Assembly: GCA_020062605.1 (NCBI GenBank)
Contig: JAGUWA010000276.1
Coordinates: forward strand, 1 to 8,692
Length of the DNA stretch: 8,692 bases
Reading direction: 5' to 3'
Source of the DNA: Parvibaculum sp.
Lineage (GTDB): Bacteria > Pseudomonadota > Alphaproteobacteria > Parvibaculales > Parvibaculaceae
Shown here: positions 6,165-8,692 of the stretch, one piece after another
How positions within the stretch are numbered: position 1 is the stretch's first letter
Layout: each line of letters starts with the position of its first letter
Made by a program: the position numbers and the translations under genes
The notes under the pieces: model-generated
Seen by the model: the letters and a program-made list of their open reading frames with translations, nothing else
The model's database searches: none
Told to the model about the DNA's origin: nothing

Positions 6165-6199
6165 GAAGGCTCCCGCGCCGATAAGCGCCGGGAGCCTTC
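6165..6199. terminator. Terminator shared by the small peptide gene and tRNA-Pro
   Basis: GAAGGCTCCC (6165-6174) pairs with GGGAGCCTTC (6190-6199), extended inward by GC pairs, and is followed on the plus strand by ATTTTCGATT. On the minus strand the same stem lies ten bases past the tRNA-Pro 3' end, with a less U-rich tail. Confidence 0.85.
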
Positions 6200-6208
6200 A
6201 TTTTCGAT

Positions 6209-6285
6209 TGGTCGGAGTGGCAGGATTTGAACCTGCGACCCCCTCGTCCCGAACGAGGTGCGCTACCAGACTGCGCCACACTCCG
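6209..6285 (-). tRNA. tRNA-Pro, anticodon CGG
   Basis: A 77-base cloverleaf on the minus strand. The acceptor arms CGGAGTG and CACTCCG are closed by discriminator A and an encoded CCA (6211-6209). The D arm has GCGCAGTCTGGTAGCGC, the anticodon stem CCTCG/CGAGG holds the loop TTCGGGA (anticodon CGG), and the T arm reads GCAGGTTCAAATCCTGC. The overall sequence closely follows bacterial tRNA-Pro(CGG), which begins with the atypical C1. It decodes CCG, a frequent proline codon in GC-rich genomes. Confidence 0.97.
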
Positions 6286-6303
6286 CCGCCAATTCGAGGC
6301 GGC

Positions 6304-6332
6304 GTTATAGCCGCCAAAACCCGTGCCCGCAA
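6304..6332 (-). promoter_or_regulatory. Promoter of tRNA-Pro
   Basis: On the minus strand TTGCGG (6332-6327) and TATAAC (6309-6304) are separated by 17 bases, with a predicted start about 12 bases before the mature tRNA 5' end at 6285. Confidence 0.75.
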
Positions 6333-6390
6333 GCGCGATCCGGGCCGTCTCCCGGCACTTTCGCTCCGATTGTCCGCCGCGGCGGCCCGG

Positions 6391-6419
6391 TTGCACCCTT
6401 CAGGGGATGCCGGTATGTT
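6391..6419 (+). promoter_or_regulatory. Promoter of tRNA-Gln
   Basis: TTGCAC (6391-6396) and TATGTT (6414-6419) with an exact 17-base spacer lie about 47 bases before the mature tRNA. The predicted start near 6426 leaves a 5' leader of about 40 bases for RNase P removal. This promoter and the one for tRNA-Pro point away from each other. Confidence 0.75.
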
Positions 6420-6465
6420 CCGCCGCGTTTCGCGAGGCCGCCCGCTTGAGGCTTCCGGGCCCTGC

Positions 6466-6540
6466 TGGGGCGTAGCCAAGTGGTAAGGCAGCGGATTTTG
6501 ATTCCGCCATTCGGAGGTTCGAACCCTCCCGCCCCAGCCA
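6466..6540 (+). tRNA. tRNA-Gln, anticodon TTG
   Basis: A 75-base cloverleaf. The acceptor arms TGGGGCG and CGCCCCA carry discriminator G and an encoded CCA. The D arm region is TAGCCAAGTGGTAAGGCA, the anticodon stem GCGGA/TCCGC holds the loop TTTTGAT (anticodon TTG), and the T arm reads GGAGGTTCGAACCCTCC. The weak U1-A72 acceptor pair is characteristic of tRNA-Gln. It reads CAA. Confidence 0.97.
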
Positions 6541-6592
6541 GATTTCCGCAGTCGCGCGTGCATTCCTTGCGCCGGACGGCAGGCGGAAGCCG

Positions 6593-6612
6593 CCGGGAAT
6601 CGCCCGGTTTTT
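6593..6612 (+). terminator. Candidate terminator after tRNA-Gln
   Basis: CCGGG (6593-6597) pairs with CCCGG (6603-6607) around AATCG, followed by TTTTT. The stem is short but all G-C. It lies 53 bases past the tRNA end and before the monooxygenase control region. Confidence 0.55.
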
Positions 6613-6711
6613 CCGGATATATTCAGCCTGCTGACAAAATGATGCCGCCGCGAGGAGTCCTGGCCGGAAGCGGGGGCGTCCGACCCTGCGTCAATTTGGT
6701 CTGTCTGTGGC

Positions 6712-6737
6712 AAATTTAGGGTATTGACCCTAGATTT
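6712..6737. promoter_or_regulatory. Operator-like inverted repeat upstream of the first monooxygenase
   Basis: TAGGGT (6717-6722) and ACCCTA (6727-6732) form a perfect dyad around ATTG. After one mismatch on each side it extends by AAAT and ATTT, giving 11-base imperfect arms. The right arm overlaps the candidate -35 TTGACC (6725-6730), which is the usual place for a repressor site. No regulator gene is visible in the window. Confidence 0.6.
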
Positions 6738-6754
6738 CACGGCCCCAAGATAGC
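6725..6754 (+). promoter_or_regulatory. Candidate promoter of the first monooxygenase
   Basis: TTGACC (6725-6730) matches the -35 consensus at five positions. The -10 is poor: GATAGC at 6749-6754 (18-base spacer) or AAGATA at 6747-6752 (16-base spacer). A weak -10 would suit a regulated promoter. It lies 54 bases before the ATG. Confidence 0.45.
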
Positions 6755-6807
6755 CTCACTGGAAATCCGGCGACCCCAAGAAGCGCCGACTGAGGAAGGT
6801 AGAGGAC

Positions 6808-8310
6808 ATGTCAGGGACTGAAACGCTCACGAAACCGGCTTCCGCGCAGAAAACCGAGCACTTCGACGTCTTGATCGTCGGTGCGGGTATTTCGGGCGTC
6901 GGTGCCGCCTATCATCTGCAGGAACAGTGCCCGGAGAAGACCTTCGTCGCGCTCGAAGCCCTCGACAGCTTCGGCGGCACCTGGCACATGCACCGCTATC
7001 CGGGTATCCGTTCGGACAGCGATCTTTATACGTTCGGCTACCGCTTCAAGCCCTGGACGGGCACGCCCATCGCGACGGCGGAAGAAATTCTCACTTATAT
7101 GAAAGAGGTGATCGAGGAGAACGATCTCGATCGCCACATTCGCTACAACCATCGCATCTCCACGGCGAAGTGGTCGAGCAAGGACAATCTCTGGACCGTC
7201 TACGCGACCGACAAGAAGACCGGCGAGGAGCGCCGCTTCACCGCGAACTTCCTGTGGATGTGCCAGGGCTATTACCGCCACTCCGAGGGCTACACGCCCG
7301 AATGGCCGGACATGGACAAGTTCAAGGGCAAGATCGTTCATCCGCAGACCTGGCCCGAAGACCTCGACTACAAGGGCAAGAAGGTCATCGTGATCGGCTC
7401 CGGCGCGACGGCGGCGACGCTTGTTCCAGCCATTGCCGGCGATTGCGAACATGTGACGCTTCTGCAGCGTTCGCCGACCTATTTCATTCCCGGCCGCAAC
7501 GAGAACGAACTTGCCGACCGGCTGCGCGTGCTGGGCGTGGACGAGGCCTGGATCCACGAAATCACGCGCCGTGAAATCCTGCACAATCAGGCGGAGTTCA
7601 CGCGCCGCTCCTTCGAGGAGCCCGAAGAGGTCAGGAAGGAGTTGCTCGACGCCGTGCGCCTGTTCCTGCCGGAAGAAACCGTGCAGAAACACTTCACGCC
7701 GAGCTATCGCCCTTGGCGGCAGCGCATCGCCTTCGTGCCCGATGGCGACATCTTCAAGGGCATCGCCTCCGGCAAGGCCACGGTGGAGACGGACGAGATC
7801 GAGCGCTTCACCGAGAAGGGCATCCTGCTGAAGTCCGGCAAGGAACTCGAAGCCGATATCATCATCACGGCGACGGGCTTCAATCTCAGCGTGCTCGGCG
7901 ACATCGACTTCGACATCGACGGCAAGCCGCTCAACTTCGCCGATACCGTGACCTATCGCGGCATGATGTTCACCGGCGTGCCCAACATGATCTGGATCTT
8001 CGGCTATTTCCGCGCGAGCTGGACGCTCCGTGTGGATCTGCTCGGCGACTTCGTCTGCCGCCTGCTGAAGCACATGGACAAGAAGGGTGCGAAGAAGGTG
8101 ACGGTGGCGCTGCGGAAGGAAGACAGTAACATGCCGTTGCTGCCGTGGATCGATCCGGAGAACTTCAACCCGGGCTACCTCATGCGGAGCATGGATCTGC
8201 TGCCCAAGCGCGGCGACAAGCCGGAATGGCAGCACACCCAGGATTACTGGGTCGAGAAGGATCAGCTCCCCGCGATCGACCTCGACGGAGCCGAGTTCCA
8301 CTACGAATGA
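6808..8310 (+). CDS. EthA-like Baeyer-Villiger flavin monooxygenase
   Basis: A complete 500-residue class B flavoprotein monooxygenase that should use FAD, NADPH and O2 to insert oxygen into ketones or oxidise sulfur or nitrogen centres. The first dinucleotide fold is VLIVGAGISGVGAA (21-34; G25, G27, G30). FGGTWHMHRYPGIRSDSD (55-72) follows, the Baeyer-Villiger fingerprint FKGKIVHPQTWP fits F-x-G-x-x-x-H-x-x-x-W-P at 172-183, and the NADPH fold is VIVIGSGATAATLVPA (193-208). An ATGFNL block lies near 358. PGIRSDSD, GSGATA, LLQRSPTY and the length match Mycobacterium tuberculosis EthA (about 489 residues) better than cyclohexanone monooxygenase. The start has AGGAAGG at 6793-6799 and AGAGGA at 6801-6806. 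Physiological substrates may be long-chain ketones, but this is inference. Confidence 0.93.
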   Translation: MSGTETLTKPASAQKTEHFDVLIVGAGISGVGAAYHLQEQCPEKTFVALEALDSFGGTWHMHRYPGIRSDSDLYTFGYRFKPWTGTPIATAEEILTYMKEVIEENDLDRHIRYNHRISTAKWSSKDNLWTVYATDKKTGEERRFTANFLWMCQGYYRHSEGYTPEWPDMDKFKGKIVHPQTWPEDLDYKGKKVIVIGSGATAATLVPAIAGDCEHVTLLQRSPTYFIPGRNENELADRLRVLGVDEAWIHEITRREILHNQAEFTRRSFEEPEEVRKELLDAVRLFLPEETVQKHFTPSYRPWRQRIAFVPDGDIFKGIASGKATVETDEIERFTEKGILLKSGKELEADIIITATGFNLSVLGDIDFDIDGKPLNFADTVTYRGMMFTGVPNMIWIFGYFRASWTLRVDLLGDFVCRLLKHMDKKGAKKVTVALRKEDSNMPLLPWIDPENFNPGYLMRSMDLLPKRGDKPEWQHTQDYWVEKDQLPAIDLDGAEFHYE

Positions 8311-8315
8311 GGGGA

Positions 8316-8357
8316 AGACCGGAACCGGGCGTCCGTCAAGGCGTTCGGTTCCGGTTT
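8316..8357 (+). terminator. Terminator-like hairpin after the first monooxygenase
   Basis: ACCGGAACC (8318-8326) pairs with GGTTCCGGT (8347-8355), with extra A-T pairs outside, around a 20-base loop, and is followed by TTTTCC. The stem is perfect but the loop is large and the T-run short, so termination may be partial. Confidence 0.6.
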
Positions 8358-8413
8358 TCCTGCCTGCCCCTGCGGCAACGATGCGCCGCGAGCCGAAAAG
8401 CCGTTTCTCCTTC

Positions 8414-8441
8414 TTGTGTCTTTTGTCGTCCGGTCTAGAGT
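8414..8441 (+). promoter_or_regulatory. Possible promoter of the second monooxygenase
   Basis: TTGTGT (8414-8419) and TAGAGT (8436-8441) are separated by 16 bases, 35 bases before the ATG. Each hexamer matches the consensus at about four positions. With the upstream hairpin this suggests independent expression, but the call is weak. Confidence 0.35.
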
Positions 8442-8475
8442 TGAGGCAACAAGAAAAGAAAGAGGGAGGACTGAA

Positions 8476-8692
8476 ATGGCTGCTCAGGGAGAAGGCGCGT
8501 CAGCGCGAGAGAAATCCGAACAATTCGATGCCGTGATCGTCGGCGCAGGCTTTGCGGGCATGTATATGCTTCATCGCTTGCGCGGCCTCGGCTTGACCGC
8601 GCGCGTCTTCGAGGCGGGCGAGGGCGTCGGCGGCACCTGGTACTGGAACCGCTATCCCGGCGCGCGCTGCGACGTCGAAAGCCTCGAATATC
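8476..8692 (+). CDS. Cyclohexanone/phenylacetone-monooxygenase-like Baeyer-Villiger enzyme (N-terminus only)
   Basis: ATG at 8476, preceded by AGGGAGGA (8463-8470), opens a frame that runs off the right edge after 72 codons. The visible part is the FAD-binding domain: QFDAVIVGAGFAGMYMLHRL (16-35) with GxGxxG at G23/G25/G28, then GVGGTWYWNRYPGARCDVES, the block that characterises type I Baeyer-Villiger enzymes such as cyclohexanone, cyclododecanone and phenylacetone monooxygenases. The fingerprint F-x-G-x-x-x-H-x-x-x-W and the NADPH domain lie outside the window, so the subfamily is tentative. The usual family length is about 530-600 residues. It follows the EthA-like gene in the same direction after 165 bases and belongs to a different branch of the superfamily, not a recent tandem duplicate. 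Confidence 0.9.
   Translation, partial: MAAQGEGASAREKSEQFDAVIVGAGFAGMYMLHRLRGLGLTARVFEAGEGVGGTWYWNRYPGARCDVESLEY

Noticed and set aside
6165..6199. Long hairpin as a possible small RNA or transposon end
   Set aside because: Its position just after the peptide gene stop and beyond the tRNA-Pro 3' end, with a T-tail, is explained by a shared terminator. No transposase or target duplication is present.
6811..8301. 496-codon open frame on the minus strand opposite the EthA-like gene
   Set aside because: The plus-strand frame carries the FAD, NADPH and Baeyer-Villiger motifs. The minus frame has His/Arg/Asp-rich low-complexity composition without recognisable motifs.
1..8692. CRISPR array, insertion sequence or prophage content
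   Set aside because: No regularly spaced repeats, transposase or integrase motifs, or phage-like genes were seen on either strand.

Overview
The window looks like chromosome from a GC-rich alphaproteobacterium. The evidence is strong third-position GC bias, Shine-Dalgarno sites of the AGGAGG type, and the gene content. The mix of two Baeyer-Villiger-type flavoprotein monooxygenases, a lone acyl-CoA-acting crotonase and a sphingosine-1-phosphate-lyase-like enzyme recalls hydrocarbon- or lipid-degrading genera such as Parvibaculum. That genus guess rests on general resemblance only and was not checked against any database.

Layout. Positions 1-858 (minus strand) hold the N-terminal 286 residues of a PLP-dependent sphingosine-1-phosphate-lyase-type enzyme that runs off the left edge. 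Positions 859-1378 hold no intact gene. They contain a 53-codon C-terminal remnant of a TonB-dependent receptor that has lost its stop codon, a second unassigned C-terminal fragment with a His-rich tail, and an 18-bp tandem repeat at the point where the receptor should begin. A small membrane protein of the DUF2946 type (1379-1792, minus) lies upstream of this debris and is probably the surviving first gene of a former metal- or siderophore-related pair. A crotonase-family gene (1912-2760, plus) follows and ends at a strong bidirectional terminator shared with the convergent btuB.

Positions 2837-5214 (minus) form a complete B12-uptake unit: a near-consensus sigma-70 promoter, a cobalamin riboswitch, a long leader with a hairpin next to the ribosome binding site, and a 660-residue BtuB-type TonB-dependent receptor. 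A glutathione-S-transferase-family gene (5225-5860, minus) lies just upstream of that promoter. A 58-codon gene for a small exported peptide (5959-6135, plus) follows; it is too short to be obvious but has a signal peptide, a ribosome binding site and a terminator.

Two tRNA genes, Pro(CGG) on minus and Gln(TTG) on plus, are divergently transcribed from two good promoters. The right end carries two tandem flavoprotein monooxygenase genes: a complete EthA-like enzyme (6808-8310), preceded by a dyad overlapping a candidate -35 box, and the N-terminus of a second enzyme resembling cyclohexanone/phenylacetone monooxygenases (8476 to the edge). They are separated by a terminator-like hairpin and a possible second promoter, so they may be independently controlled.

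No mobile element, CRISPR array or phage gene was seen. The most unusual items are the small exported amphipathic peptide, the decayed receptor locus, the crotonase active site and the operator-like dyad before the first monooxygenase.
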